Source: JAGXLC01 sp964585385 | Lineage (GTDB): Bacteria > Bacteroidota > Bacteroidia > Bacteroidales > UBA12077 | Assembly: GCA_964585385.1 (NCBI GenBank) | Contig: CAZPDP010000041.1 | Coordinates: 1-30,595, forward strand | Direction of reading: 5' to 3' | DNA length: 30,595 nucleotides | In this document: one piece after another, positions 1 through 8,804 of the stretch | Numbering within the stretch: position 1 is the first letter of the stretch | Layout of the letters: each line of letters starts with the position of its first letter | Notes under the pieces: generated by a model | What the model was told of the DNA's origin: nothing | Seen by the model: the letters and a program-made list of their open reading frames with translations, nothing else | Databases searched by the model: none | Translations under genes and position numbers: made by a program

Positions 1-43
1 ATTCTCACTCTCACACCCTCTCATCCACGCTTCTCCAAAAGCA

Positions 44-74
44 AACATCCGATGAGAAGAATACATCGGATGTT
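44..74 (-). terminator. Hairpin, likely terminator of the minus-strand run
   Basis: Positions 44-54 (AACATCCGATG) and 64-74 (CATCGGATGTT) form a perfect 11-bp stem with a 9-nt loop. It lies 34 nt beyond the stop codon of the LiaF-like gene. On the minus strand the stem is followed by a T-rich stretch (GTTTGCTTTT), as in an intrinsic terminator, although the T-run is interrupted. It is the only strong hairpin at the end of the bat-cluster run. Confidence 0.6.
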
Positions 75-108
75 ACTGTGAGGCTAGTTTTTGAATTATC
101 TCTGAATG

Positions 109-804
109 TTAAACGTCTTTAATTTCTCCTCCGCCAAAGATGGCCATGCCTTTAACGATCAATAATTTTTCTTCTCCTGTGGATTCCTTTTTCTCGTATC
201 TTCTCTTGTCTTCAAATCCTCCGAAGATGGAAGTTACTTCCGTCTTTATTTCCCAATGCCTGGGAACAATCAGGGTTGAGCCTCCAAAAAGTGAAAACAT
301 ATCCAAAACATTCTCTCCCGGCGCCAGCTCTGCATCCAGCAGGTTAATTTTAGAACCGCCCAGGATAGAAGTTACTTTGCCTCCCTTGAAGGTCCGAGAG
401 GTTATCTGGCGATCGTTTCCGCCCAAAATAGCCACGTCATCAATATAATCCTTATCCGAACCCGATTGGTTGTTGGCCACGCTTCCGAAAGATTTTACCA
501 GTATGATAAGACCAATTCCGATAAACAATGCAGGCCAGAATATTTCATGAAAATCAACCGAAAAATTGGCTACCCGGGGAACCCAGAACACCGCACCGAT
601 AAGCAGCAGAATCCAGCCGGTAGTATTGCTGCTCTTTGTAAATAAAAAGATAGCGCCAAGCACAATGAGCAACATGGGCCAGGTGAAAATCACCCTTTCC
701 AGTTCATAGGGGAATATGTTTATGGACCTTGCTATCATTGCAAGACCAATTAATACGAGGATAACACCGAGTATACTTCTGCCGTGTAGTTTGTTTTCTG
801 CCAT
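109..804 (-). CDS. LiaF/LiaI-like membrane protein
   Basis: The protein has 231 residues. The N-terminal half carries about four hydrophobic segments: one near residues 12-28, one around LLIVLGAIFLF, one around WILLLIGAVFWV and one around LFIGIGLIILV. The second half is a soluble, glycine-rich beta domain with repeated short motifs (ILGGND, ILGGSKI, LFGGSTLIVP, IFGGFED, IFGGGEIK). This is the architecture of DUF5668/LiaI-LiaF-like transmembrane proteins with a cell-wall-active antibiotics response C-terminal domain. In Firmicutes LiaF restrains an envelope-stress two-component system; a similar envelope role here is inference. An in-frame TTG two codons upstream (808-810) could also start the protein, but I chose the ATG. 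The gene lies 218 bp downstream of the previous gene, so it may have its own promoter rather than belong to the bat run. Confidence 0.85.
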   Translation of the reverse strand: MAENKLHGRSILGVILVLIGLAMIARSINIFPYELERVIFTWPMLLIVLGAIFLFTKSSNTTGWILLLIGAVFWVPRVANFSVDFHEIFWPALFIGIGLIILVKSFGSVANNQSGSDKDYIDDVAILGGNDRQITSRTFKGGKVTSILGGSKINLLDAELAPGENVLDMFSLFGGSTLIVPRHWEIKTEVTSIFGGFEDKRRYEKKESTGEEKLLIVKGMAIFGGGEIKDV

Positions 805-1022
805 AGTCAAGTTTTTTTTGTAAAAATAAAAATTTAGCCTATACGCTGCAATTTATATGCCGAAATATTCCTTTTTGGATGATAGATGATTGATTTTGGA
901 TGGACACATCTGAGGAATGTCTTATACTTCTTAACAATGAAGCAATGAAATAATGATAAATGAACAATTAGGCCAATTTATGATTCATAATTCTCCATTC
1001 ATCATTTTTCATTCTATATTCT
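805..1022. other. AT-rich intergenic spacer, no gene seen
   Basis: This 218-bp stretch separates the LiaF-like gene from the last gene of the bat run. It contains a low-complexity run of ATTCAT/CATTC-like words around 960-1030. I found no open frame of interest, no strong hairpin and no clear TAnnTTTG promoter box on the minus strand. Confidence 0.5.
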
Positions 1023-1499
1023 TCATTCAAAATTCTCCACATTTGGGCCAATAGCCAGGTCGTCTGTAATCTTCTCCAGACCGGGGCGTTCGTAATAAAG
1101 AAAGAATATTCCTGCCAGGGGCAAAACTAAGATCATCGGGTCGGTGGTCAGGATAAAGCCGATTAATGCTAATACGGCCAATAAGAAGTAGACAATCAAC
1201 TTGGTTTTATAGAGCTTTGCATAACGCCTCAATTTTCCCTTCAGTTCATTCTTCCGGGACATTTTTCTTACTGTCTGGCTTACTGCATAAAACATCAGGG
1301 GTATGGTTCCAAAAAACAGGACAAACAAAACAGTCTTGATAATGAGCCTTGACTCTCCTGGCAATTGCATTGAAAAATCCAGCAAGGAAGTTAAGAATAC
1401 ACTAATTACCAAAAGTATTGAAACGCCTACTATTCCTCGTTTTGAAAGTATTTTGAGGGCTTTGTAAACGAGGTTAACCTGTTTTTCTTCGGTTTCCAT
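1023..1499 (-). CDS. Small integral membrane protein following batE
   Basis: The 158-residue protein has two pairs of hydrophobic segments. One pair lies around VGVSILLVISVFLTSLL and TVLFVLFFGTIPLMFYAV. The other lies around LIVYFLLAVLALIGFIL and MILVLPLAGIFFLYY. The pairs are separated by a basic cytosolic-type linker (RKMSRKNELKGKLRRYAK). I do not recognise a named family. The ATG at 1497-1499 begins one base after the batE stop codon, which suggests translational coupling; an in-frame TTG upstream would overlap batE and is less likely. Position suggests that it belongs to the MoxR/Bat membrane machinery, but no catalytic motif is visible and its function is unknown. Confidence 0.75.
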   Translation of the reverse strand: METEEKQVNLVYKALKILSKRGIVGVSILLVISVFLTSLLDFSMQLPGESRLIIKTVLFVLFFGTIPLMFYAVSQTVRKMSRKNELKGKLRRYAKLYKTKLIVYFLLAVLALIGFILTTDPMILVLPLAGIFFLYYERPGLEKITDDLAIGPNVENFE

Positions 1500-1500
1500 A

Positions 1501-2259
1501 TTAAATGGGTTCAATGTGTGTGTTTTTCAGCCATCCCTGACTTCCATCTGCCAGTCGAATTTCATACCATTCTCCCATCTTTTCTTCCAGATAGACTTTG
1601 GTTCCTTCGTGGATGACAAATAATTCGGTTCCGCTTTCTGCCGGTGAACTTCTGACGGTTACTTTAGATGAAAAGATGATAGCCTGCTGATTATTGGTTA
1701 TATCCTTTTTTTGCTGAAATGCAAAGGCAAAAGATGCCACGGCAATAATTAACGCCAGTATACCGGTCCAGAATGAGGTTTTCTTAAGTCCCAGCCGGTT
1801 GGAATACAAGTAAAGCGAGAACAGTACTAAGAACAATATAAAAGTTACCATGCTTACAACGGCCCAGGTATCGGAAGAAAATATGTCGACAAAATTCCGG
1901 AACCACCGGGTGAGAAAAAATTCTGGTATTTTTTCAATTTTATCGGTCACCTGCTGCCTGGCAAGCTCAAGGTTATACTGGATATCATCATTCTGTGGTG
2001 CCCTTAACCTTGCTTTTTCATAGTTCAGAATAGCCGGTGCCAGTTGATAGGTTTTATAATAAGCATTACCCAGATTATAATAGATTCCCGGGGCTTCCTT
2101 TCCTTGTGCGAGAATCCGGTTATAAAACTCTATAGACTTCTCAAATCGTCCCTGTGCATAGGCCTGGTTGGCTGAATCCAGGATAGTCTTTACTTCCTGA
2201 CCGTAGGAGGTATTAAGACTTATAATAATGGCAATTGTTATGAATCCTATTCTTTTCAT
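1501..2259 (-). CDS. batE: BatE: TPR and SH3 domain membrane protein
   Basis: The 252-residue protein starts with a signal peptide (about residues 1-20, cleavage after a YGQ-like site). Tetratricopeptide repeats follow at roughly residues 25-105 (ANQAYAQGRFEKSIEFYNRI, then YYNLGNAYYKTYQLAPAI). Two membrane segments lie near 133-152 and 163-180, and a C-terminal bacterial SH3-like domain covers about 193-252 (VTVRSSPAESGTELFVIHEG, then a GWLK motif). TPR + TM + SH3 is the BatE layout in Bacteroidetes. It is the last bat gene, 16 bp after batD. The repeats probably scaffold protein contacts in the periplasm, and the SH3 domain may contact peptidoglycan or peptide ligands; both are inferences from the domains. 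Confidence 0.88.
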   Translation of the reverse strand: MKRIGFITIAIIISLNTSYGQEVKTILDSANQAYAQGRFEKSIEFYNRILAQGKEAPGIYYNLGNAYYKTYQLAPAILNYEKARLRAPQNDDIQYNLELARQQVTDKIEKIPEFFLTRWFRNFVDIFSSDTWAVVSMVTFILFLVLFSLYLYSNRLGLKKTSFWTGILALIIAVASFAFAFQQKKDITNNQQAIIFSSKVTVRSSPAESGTELFVIHEGTKVYLEEKMGEWYEIRLADGSQGWLKNTHIEPI

Positions 2260-2275
2260 TTTCTTCTTTTTAAGG

Positions 2276-4099
2276 CTATTTCAGTTTCTGCTGCAACTTT
2301 GAAATGACCCCGATAGCTTCCCTGTAAAGCTCATCCATTCTTGATTCATCGGAAGCCGGAGCATATCGTGCATATTCGCAATCATCAATCAGGTTAATAA
2401 ATTTATCTGTAAGTTCGCCCTCAATATTCATCTTTTCCAGTTGTTCCCTGGCATTGTCCCTGGAGAGTTCGGAAACAGGAATACCGAGCTTATCACTGAG
2501 ATAGCCCCAGAGGGCCTTCAGGGTTTCTTCATAGAAGTTTTCCTTATTGCCTTCATCCAGGTGCCTTGAAGCTACTTTAAGTCGCTTTTTGGCAAATTTA
2601 TTCGCTTTCCTGTTTTTAGCCAGAGCGACATTAGCATTCTCTTTCGCTCTCTTTCTCTGGAAAAGGAATACCACTACAAAAACCATTATGCCAGCAATAT
2701 AAACCAGGTAAAATTCCAGTGAGCCAAATACGAACGAACCTTTCTCTTCAATAGAAAAGTCTTCAGTTTTAATATATCGAATATCGCTGCCTATGACACT
2801 GACATCTTTCCTGTTATAAGAACGCGAAACAGCCACACTGGTATCCGCTTCCCCTTTTGCAACCTGCAATGTAAGTGGCCCGGAATTCAGAGTCTTATAT
2901 TTTCCTGCTGATAAATCAAAATAAGTAAACTGAATGGAAGGTATACGATATTCCCCTGCATGTCTGGGAACAACAGGATATTCATACTCTTTAAACCCAA
3001 CAGCTCCCCGTTCAGATACATTAATGTCCGAATTGATTTTGGGATCATAAGTTTCCAGATCAGGTGGAAAATCGATTTTGGGAACATCCACCACTTTCAG
3101 GTTCCCGCTTCCCGATACTTTAACCGTCAGGTTCACCGCTTCATTGGTTTTTACTTCAGACTTATCGAGCGAAGCTTCCAGCTTGAAGTTACCGACACCC
3201 CCGGTGAAGTTGGCCGGCTGACCGGTTGGCAGCGGTTTCACATCAACCGTCACAGGTTTACTGGCGAGGGGCATTTTAACATTCTGGTATCCTCCGAAAA
3301 AATCGTCGAAAAAACTTCTCGACTGAGAATTGACTCTTTTCTGCACAATACAATCCACTTCAAATGGATCGATGGTAATCTCTCCTGTTTTTTGAGGAAA
3401 CAGGATATATTTCTTTAACACACCGGTACCATAAATTTCCCCGTTAATATTCTCTTTCTGAAGTTGCCTGAGAGAGGGAGTTTCTATCTCCTGTTTGAAA
3501 AACCCTTTAAAATCGGGAAATTTTACATTCTGAAGGTTGGAAATGCTCATCTTGGAGTAAATCTTGATGGTCGCAATAATGGGCTCTTCCCGGTATACAT
3601 TTCGCTTATTCAATAACACCCTTACAAATAACTTATTCCCGGGATCCCCGGTCTCGGTGGTTTGCTGATCCTGCTGCGCCTGTCCGGCAGAACCCCCTGA
3701 ACTACTTCTGCTTTTGCTTTCAATGACCTCTATCTGCAATTCATTCGAACGATAAACTTTTTGACCCACTTTAATTTTTGCATAGGGAATAGTAAATTTT
3801 CCTTTTTTGTTTGCCTGCAGGACATAGGTATATTGGAGGGTATAATTTTTCGTCATCTTGCCGTTTACAATGCTCACGTTGGTGCTTGTGGATGTACTTG
3901 GTCCGGCAAGTACAGAGAAATCCGTAATCTCCGGCGGGTCAAATTTATCCACATCTGTATTTACAGTGTATGTAAGCCGGAATTGCTGCCCTTCTCTCAC
4001 GACATTGGGCGCTTCAGCTTTAAATGAAACATCTTCATCTGCATGAATCAGATGAACCTGTGTCAAGAGAGTGAGTATAAGTAATAAAGTCTTTTTCAT
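2276..4099 (-). CDS. batD: BatD, oxygen/aerotolerance protein
   Basis: The 607-residue protein has an N-terminal signal peptide (cleavage near residue 20, HADEDV). A long extracytoplasmic region of beta-rich domains is typical of the BatD family: GQQFRLTYTVNTDVDKFDPP early on, a second domain starting near LFVRVLLNKRNVYREEPI, and a third near FKLEASLDKSEVKTNEAVNL. One membrane helix follows at about residues 458-480 and then a basic cytoplasmic tail. A serine/glycine/glutamine-rich linker (SRSSSGGSAGQAQQDQQ) separates the first two domains. It sits 11 bp after batC and 16 bp before batE. In Bacteroides fragilis the bat operon is linked to aerotolerance; the molecular role of BatD is unsettled. 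Confidence 0.92.
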   Translation of the reverse strand: MKKTLLLILTLLTQVHLIHADEDVSFKAEAPNVVREGQQFRLTYTVNTDVDKFDPPEITDFSVLAGPSTSTSTNVSIVNGKMTKNYTLQYTYVLQANKKGKFTIPYAKIKVGQKVYRSNELQIEVIESKSRSSSGGSAGQAQQDQQTTETGDPGNKLFVRVLLNKRNVYREEPIIATIKIYSKMSISNLQNVKFPDFKGFFKQEIETPSLRQLQKENINGEIYGTGVLKKYILFPQKTGEITIDPFEVDCIVQKRVNSQSRSFFDDFFGGYQNVKMPLASKPVTVDVKPLPTGQPANFTGGVGNFKLEASLDKSEVKTNEAVNLTVKVSGSGNLKVVDVPKIDFPPDLETYDPKINSDINVSERGAVGFKEYEYPVVPRHAGEYRIPSIQFTYFDLSAGKYKTLNSGPLTLQVAKGEADTSVAVSRSYNRKDVSVIGSDIRYIKTEDFSIEEKGSFVFGSLEFYLVYIAGIMVFVVVFLFQRKRAKENANVALAKNRKANKFAKKRLKVASRHLDEGNKENFYEETLKALWGYLSDKLGIPVSELSRDNAREQLEKMNIEGELTDKFINLIDDCEYARYAPASDESRMDELYREAIGVISKLQQKLK

Positions 4100-4110
4100 T
4101 CCAGTTGTGT

Positions 4111-4839
4111 TTACCAGTCTTTAGTTGTTGATGTTGTCTCTGCCTGTTTTGCCTTTTTCTTTTTCAGTTTTTTCTGAAGCTGCTTCTCATCATTTTCAAG
4201 TGCCTGCAGCAATCGCTTAGCATCCTCTTTTGATATTTCAGGTCTCTGCCCCTGCTGTTGCTGCTGTTTTTGGTTCTGCTGGTCCTGTTGTTTCTTTTGC
4301 TGCTGATTTTGCTTATTCTGGTCTTTGTTCTGTTGATTCTTATTTTGTTGTTGATCCTTGTTCTGATTCTGGTCCTGGTTTTGATTTTGCTTTTTCTGTT
4401 TATTTTGTTGCTCCCTGAGTTTTCTTAAAGCATAAGTCAGGTTATGTTTTGTTTCTATGTCATCCGGATTATATTTCAGCGACTGTTTATATGCCTCAAT
4501 ACTTTCTTTCAGTTTGTCCTCATTTAGCAGAGAATTGCCCAGGTTGTGGTACAAACTGGCGAGTTTATCTTTGCTCACCTCTTTACCGGCCAGCTCACTG
4601 AATTTTTTGGCTGCCTCCTTGTATTTTTCCTGCTTATAAAGGGCATCCCCGATATTAAAATGCCCTTCAAAATAATTGGGCTTCTCTTCAATAGCTTTTC
4701 TGTAGGCTATCTCGGAATCTGTATAATTTTTTTCTTCAAATTTATCGTTTCCTTTTCGTACATATTTCCTTTCCGACTGGGCAAAAACTGCTGTAGTAAT
4801 CAAGACACCCATTAATATAACAAACCCTTTCTTCATCAT
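4111..4839 (-). CDS. batC: BatC: TPR protein with Q/N/K-rich tract
   Basis: The 242-residue protein has a signal peptide (about 1-20, AVFAQ). Tetratricopeptide repeats follow at roughly residues 23-140 (GNDKFEEKNYTDSEIAYRKA, then GHFNIGDALYKQEKYKEAAK, then HNLGNSLLNEDKLKESIEAY). Residues 144-198 are almost only Q, N, K and D. A charged C-terminal helix (EISKEDAKRLLQALENDEKQ) and a lysine run end the protein. This is the BatC layout. Two adjacent Met codons (4839, 4836) can both start it, two bases after the batB stop. The TPRs likely bind BatA/BatB partners; the Q/N tract is probably disordered and prone to length change. Confidence 0.9.
   Translation of the reverse strand: MMKKGFVILMGVLITTAVFAQSERKYVRKGNDKFEEKNYTDSEIAYRKAIEEKPNYFEGHFNIGDALYKQEKYKEAAKKFSELAGKEVSKDKLASLYHNLGNSLLNEDKLKESIEAYKQSLKYNPDDIETKHNLTYALRKLREQQNKQKKQNQNQDQNQNKDQQQNKNQQNKDQNKQNQQQKKQQDQQNQKQQQQQGQRPEISKEDAKRLLQALENDEKQLQKKLKKKKAKQAETTSTTKDW
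4246..4410 (-). repeat. Low-complexity CAG/CAA/AAT/AAA tract within batC
   Basis: This stretch encodes the Gln/Asn/Lys/Asp-rich segment at BatC residues 144-198. It uses mixed CAG/CAA and AAC/AAT codons, so it is a degenerate amino-acid repeat rather than a pure microsatellite. It still offers short direct repeats that could slip during replication. Confidence 0.75.
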
Positions 4840-4841
4840 AG

Positions 4842-5879
4842 CTATTCCTTTATTTTAAAAAGGTTATACTTTATCAGTTTCCTGTTTTTTCTTTCCAGTA
4901 TCATCAAATCCACAAAAAGGAAAAACAATGCCAATCCAACCAGGTATTGAAAACGATGCTCAAAGGCAGTATACACCTTTGATTCTATTTCCTTCTCTGT
5001 CATTTTATTAATTTCTCTGTACAATTCATTAAGACCTGTGCGGGCATTGTTTGCCCTGACGTAAGTTCCGTCGCCTTCTGCTGCTATTCTTTTCAACGTA
5101 GTTTCATCCAGTTTACTAATCACAGTATTTCCTTCCTGGTCTTTTTGATATACCACCTGCCCGTTTCTTTGCCGGATAGGTATGGGTGATCCCCGGGTAC
5201 TACCCATTCCTATGGTGCTAATTTTGATCCCCTGTTCATTTGCTTCCTGAGCCATTTGTATAGGATTACCCGTGTGATTTTCACCATCAGTGATGATAAT
5301 CAGCGCTTTCTCCAGCTCACTCTCTGGATCATAAGAGCGCATAGCCAGTTCAATTGCTGAACTAATCGCCGTTCCCTGTTTGGGAACAATATCGGTATTG
5401 ATGGTGGACAGGAACATTTTCACAGCTGAATAATCTGTTGTAACAGGTACCTGAATATAAGCATCTCCTGCAAAAACGATAAAACCGATCTTATCATTAT
5501 GCAACTGGTCAATCATTTTTGAGATGGAGCGTTTTGCCCGCTCCAGGCGGTTGGGTTCGATGTCTTCGGCCAGCATACTGTTGGATACATCGAGGGCAAT
5601 TATAATTTCAACACCTTTACGTTTTACCTTCTCCAACCTGGAACCAAACTGGGGATCAGCAAGGGCAAAAATAACAGAAGTAAGAGCCAGAAGAAGTAAA
5701 ATGAATTTGACAACCGGTCTGACTTTGGAAACATACGGCATTAGCTGGGAAATTATACTGGTATCTCCGTATTTCCTGAGTGCCCGCTTCTTCATGTATC
5801 TCGCCACTATAAACAGCACTATGAGTACCGGGATAACAATTAAAGCGTACAATATTTCTGCATTTCCAAATTTAAACAT
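4842..5879 (-). CDS. batB: BatB: VWA-domain membrane protein
   Basis: The 345-residue protein has membrane helices at about residues 8-26 and 57-74 and one near the C-terminus (about 312-328). A von Willebrand factor A domain lies between. The metal-ion-dependent adhesion site is complete: D97-x-S99-x-S101, T170 and D198 (ITDGEN). The motif after the first MIDAS part (MLAEDIEPNRLERAK) is nearly shared with BatA. BatB pairs with BatA as the VWA core of the Bat machinery and probably binds substrates or partners through its metal site on the periplasmic side. It starts 13 bp after batA and ends two bases before batC. Confidence 0.92.
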   Translation of the reverse strand: MFKFGNAEILYALIVIPVLIVLFIVARYMKKRALRKYGDTSIISQLMPYVSKVRPVVKFILLLLALTSVIFALADPQFGSRLEKVKRKGVEIIIALDVSNSMLAEDIEPNRLERAKRSISKMIDQLHNDKIGFIVFAGDAYIQVPVTTDYSAVKMFLSTINTDIVPKQGTAISSAIELAMRSYDPESELEKALIIITDGENHTGNPIQMAQEANEQGIKISTIGMGSTRGSPIPIRQRNGQVVYQKDQEGNTVISKLDETTLKRIAAEGDGTYVRANNARTGLNELYREINKMTEKEIESKVYTAFEHRFQYLVGLALFFLFVDLMILERKNRKLIKYNLFKIKE

Positions 5880-5892
5880 AATGCCTTTCCTT

Positions 5893-6897
5893 TTAAGGAA
5901 TTGTCCTCAATACTGTATATTTTAAAACCAGTTCAATCAGTAAAAGAACCCCCCCAATCAGGGCAAACCAGAAGAACTCTTCATTTTTCTGACTGTATTC
6001 CTTTACCTCAATTTTTGACTTTTCCAGTTGATCAATCTCCTGGTAAATGTTTTTCAGTTTTTGATTATCCGTAGCCCGGAAGTATTCTCCATCTGTAGTT
6101 GCTGCTATTTGCTGTAACACCTCCTCGTCAATCTCCACTTCCATATTCCTGTACTGAACTCCATAAGGCGTCTGTACCGGGTAGGGAGCAGAGCCTCTAC
6201 TTCCCACACCGATTGTGTACACCCTTATATCAAATGTCTTAGCTATTTCAGCTGCAGTTGCAGGCGCAATAGAACCTTTGTTGTTTACACCATCAGTAAG
6301 AAGAATCACCACTTTACTTTTTGCATCGCTGTCTTTCAGCCGGTTGACGGAAGTAGCCAGTCCCATTCCAATGGCAGTTCCGTCTTCAATCATTCCGCTT
6401 TCCACATCTTTGAAGAGGTTGATCAGAACAGCATGATCAGTTGTAAGCGGACACTGCGTAAAACTTTCCCCGCTGAAAACCACCAGTCCAATCCTGTCAT
6501 TTGGCCTGCCTGAAATAAACTCGGTAGCTATCTCCTTTGATGCCTCAAGCCGGTTGGGTCTGAAATCCCTGGCCAGCATACTGCTGGATATATCGAGTGC
6601 CATAACAATGTCTATACCCTCTGTGGTTACATCTTTCCAGCTTCTTGAAGATTGGGGCCGTGCTAACGCTGTTATGAGCAATGCCAGGGCAATCATTCTT
6701 GAAGCAAACAGCAAGTGTTTCAGGTAATATTTAAAAGAACGGCTTGCATTTCTCAATCCCAAAGTTGATGAAACCTGAAGCGTAGCTTCAGAATTCCGGT
6801 TTTTCAAAACATACCAGACAATAGGTGGTATGAGTAAAACCAGGAGCAATAAAAATTCCGGATTTTTAAATTCATCAAAACCAAACAAATCCATCAT
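5893..6897 (-). CDS. batA: BatA: VWA-domain membrane protein
   Basis: The 334-residue protein has an N-terminal helix (about 14-31), a second at about 61-79 and a C-terminal helix at about 308-327. Between them is a VWA domain with an intact MIDAS: D102-x-S104-x-S106, T174 and D202 (LLTDGVNN). This is the standard BatA layout (aerotolerance regulator N-terminal region plus VWA). Its start overlaps the end of the preceding BatD-like gene by 4 nt, so the two are almost certainly translated together. It is paralogous to the next gene, batB; order and position rather than sequence alone decide which is A and which is B. Confidence 0.92.
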   Translation of the reverse strand: MMDLFGFDEFKNPEFLLLLVLLIPPIVWYVLKNRNSEATLQVSSTLGLRNASRSFKYYLKHLLFASRMIALALLITALARPQSSRSWKDVTTEGIDIVMALDISSSMLARDFRPNRLEASKEIATEFISGRPNDRIGLVVFSGESFTQCPLTTDHAVLINLFKDVESGMIEDGTAIGMGLATSVNRLKDSDAKSKVVILLTDGVNNKGSIAPATAAEIAKTFDIRVYTIGVGSRGSAPYPVQTPYGVQYRNMEVEIDEEVLQQIAATTDGEYFRATDNQKLKNIYQEIDQLEKSKIEVKEYSQKNEEFFWFALIGGVLLLIELVLKYTVLRTIP

Positions 6898-7910
6898 TCT
6901 TCAGTTTTCTTTTGAGTTCCTTCTGATTCTTTGTTCTCTTCTGCTCCGGTTTTTTCAACCTCTTCCTGTTTTGTTTTATCGACAAATTCATAAGCTATAT
7001 CCAAACTCTTCTCGTTTTCATCCGGTTCCGGACACCCTTTAGCAAACTTAACGAGGTCGGCCCGGTGCAGAACGTCCTCCAGTTTTTTATACAGCTCATC
7101 ATATCTTTCAAACCCTCTGTTATTCAATGAATCAAGTATTTCATCCGTGGTTCTTTCCAGGGTTTTTATGTCGTACCGAAGCCAAAGATATCTTCTCAGT
7201 ATATCCGTCAGTCGGGTATAGTAGAGTTTTACCTTATCATTTTGCCAGAGTTTCTCCTTTTTCAATTTCTCAAGTTCCCTGTATGCAATAACATGGGCCG
7301 GTTCTTTAGGTTTCTGGTATTCTTTCTCTGTTTCTCTTTGTCTCCTTTTCTTCAGAAAATATATAATAACCAGGACAATAATAGCAAGGCCAAGCAGACC
7401 ACCCAGATAAGGCAAAATCTCAAGAAATGTAATGGGAGCACCATAAGGTTGTTTGATGTCAAAGATGGACTTTGTTGTATCCACAGTCACTGTCTGTACC
7501 AGCAGGTTCACTGGAAAAGACCTGACGCTGTCCAGCTTGTTATTTTGCTCGTAATGAAATGTAAGGGATGGTATTTGTACCTTACCTGTGTCGAAACTGG
7601 TGACAAGGTATTTTCTGCTAATCCGGTATCTGTCCTGTTTCTTTATTTTGAATGTGTCCGGTTGTTCCGATTCAAGTACTTCAATTTGTTTGGGAAGTTT
7701 CTTTTCTAGCTGTGGGGGATGAAACCAGACTTCTTCAGGCTGATAGAAATCCAGGTGGAGGTAAACCTGATCACCTATCAAAATCTGACTGGAATCCAAC
7801 CTGGCATCGACCTTTACAGTTTGAGCCGCTATATTCGCAGAGGCACAAAAAAACAGGATGGTCAAAACAAATAAATGGTAATAATTGCCAAATCTTCTGA
7901 TATCCAGCAT
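6894..7910 (-). CDS. BatD-like/DUF4381-like membrane protein in the bat operon
   Basis: The 338-residue protein has a signal sequence (about residues 12-30, ending ANIAAQ). An extracytoplasmic beta domain (about 31-155) has a DARLDSSQILIGDQVYLHLD-type start, as in BatD repeats. One membrane helix lies around residues 167-186. A charged cytoplasmic domain of about 150 residues contains LKKEKLWQNDKVKLYYTRLT and LRRYLWLRYDIKTLERTTDE, which resembles the cytoplasmic part of DUF4381 proteins found beside MoxR/BatA elsewhere. The C-terminal 25 residues are rich in Glu and Lys. It lies 4 bp after the DUF58 gene and overlaps batA by 4 nt. A short BatD-like partner linking the DUF58 protein to BatA/B is a reasonable inference; no enzymatic motif is seen. 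Confidence 0.8.
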   Translation of the reverse strand: MLDIRRFGNYYHLFVLTILFFCASANIAAQTVKVDARLDSSQILIGDQVYLHLDFYQPEEVWFHPPQLEKKLPKQIEVLESEQPDTFKIKKQDRYRISRKYLVTSFDTGKVQIPSLTFHYEQNNKLDSVRSFPVNLLVQTVTVDTTKSIFDIKQPYGAPITFLEILPYLGGLLGLAIIVLVIIYFLKKRRQRETEKEYQKPKEPAHVIAYRELEKLKKEKLWQNDKVKLYYTRLTDILRRYLWLRYDIKTLERTTDEILDSLNNRGFERYDELYKKLEDVLHRADLVKFAKGCPEPDENEKSLDIAYEFVDKTKQEEVEKTGAEENKESEGTQKKTEE

Positions 7911-7914
7911 CTCT

Positions 7915-8799
7915 CTATCTTCTTTTAAATAGGTTTATCAAAGGTTTTACATAATCCTGACCTGTAGCAATGGCTACATAATCAACGCCAGCCTGGGTAA
8001 AAGCGGTTTTGATATTCTGATTCGTCCGTTTCCACCATTCTTTATAATTTTCTCGCACCGCTCTGCTGGAAGAATCCACCCAAATAGTTTCTCCCGTTTC
8101 AGCATCCTTCATATTAATGACTCCAACCGTTGGCAACTCGGTTTCTCGTTTGTCATAAATCTGGAGGCCAATTACATCATGTTTGTTATTGGCTACACGC
8201 AGCGCTTCTTCATAATTTAATTGGTAACTTTCATTATCCTGGTCAAAAAAATCAGATATCAGGAAGGCTGTACAACGTTTCTTTATGGCATTTGTCAGGT
8301 ATTTCAGTGCTTCAGAAATATTGGTTCCGGAAGAATCCGGGGTAAATTCAATCAATTCGCGAATGATCCTCAGGATATGTTTCCTTCCTTTTTTTGGAGG
8401 AATAAACTTCTCAATTTTATCGCTGAACATGATCATCCCAATCTTATCGTTATTCTGTATGGCAGAAAAGGAAAGAACAGCAGATATTTCTGTAATCAGG
8501 TTCTTTTTAAGCTGCATCTCCGTTCCAAATACACGGGAATTGCTGATATCCACCAGAAGCATCACGGTCAGTTCGCGTTCTTCCTCATAAATCTTAATAT
8601 AGGGATGATTAAAGCGGGCCGTTACATTCCAGTCGATATTCCTTATATCGTCACCGTACTGATATTCTCTTACCTCACTGAAGGACATACCCCTACCCTT
8701 GAAGGCGCTGTGGTATTCCCCAGCGAAAATATTTCTGGAAAGCCCCCTCGTTTTTATTTCTATCTTCCTGACCTTCTTTAATAATTCCGATGTATCCAA
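7915..8799 (-). CDS. DUF58 protein, MoxR-associated VWA-like
   Basis: The 294-residue protein has the DUF58 signature GRGMSFSEVREYQYGDDIRN followed by IDWNVTARF. A VWA-like fold follows with a D84-x-S86-x-S88 motif (LLVDISNS). There is no signal peptide or membrane segment, so it is cytosolic. The start is a TTG at 8797-8799: no ATG or GTG lies between the upstream in-frame stop and the conserved region, and the opening DTSELLKKVRKIEIKTRGLS matches where Bacteroidetes homologues begin. It starts 5 bp after the small secreted protein gene. DUF58 proteins are coupled to MoxR ATPases and probably act as adaptor or client of the AAA+ ring. Confidence 0.9.
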   Translation of the reverse strand: MDTSELLKKVRKIEIKTRGLSRNIFAGEYHSAFKGRGMSFSEVREYQYGDDIRNIDWNVTARFNHPYIKIYEEERELTVMLLVDISNSRVFGTEMQLKKNLITEISAVLSFSAIQNNDKIGMIMFSDKIEKFIPPKKGRKHILRIIRELIEFTPDSSGTNISEALKYLTNAIKKRCTAFLISDFFDQDNESYQLNYEEALRVANNKHDVIGLQIYDKRETELPTVGVINMKDAETGETIWVDSSSRAVRENYKEWWKRTNQNIKTAFTQAGVDYVAIATGQDYVKPLINLFKRR

Positions 8800-8804
8800 A
8801 AGTT

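Noticed and set aside
140..448. Plus-strand open frame over the LiaF-like gene
   Set aside because: It is the antisense shadow of a well-supported membrane protein gene and resembles nothing by itself.
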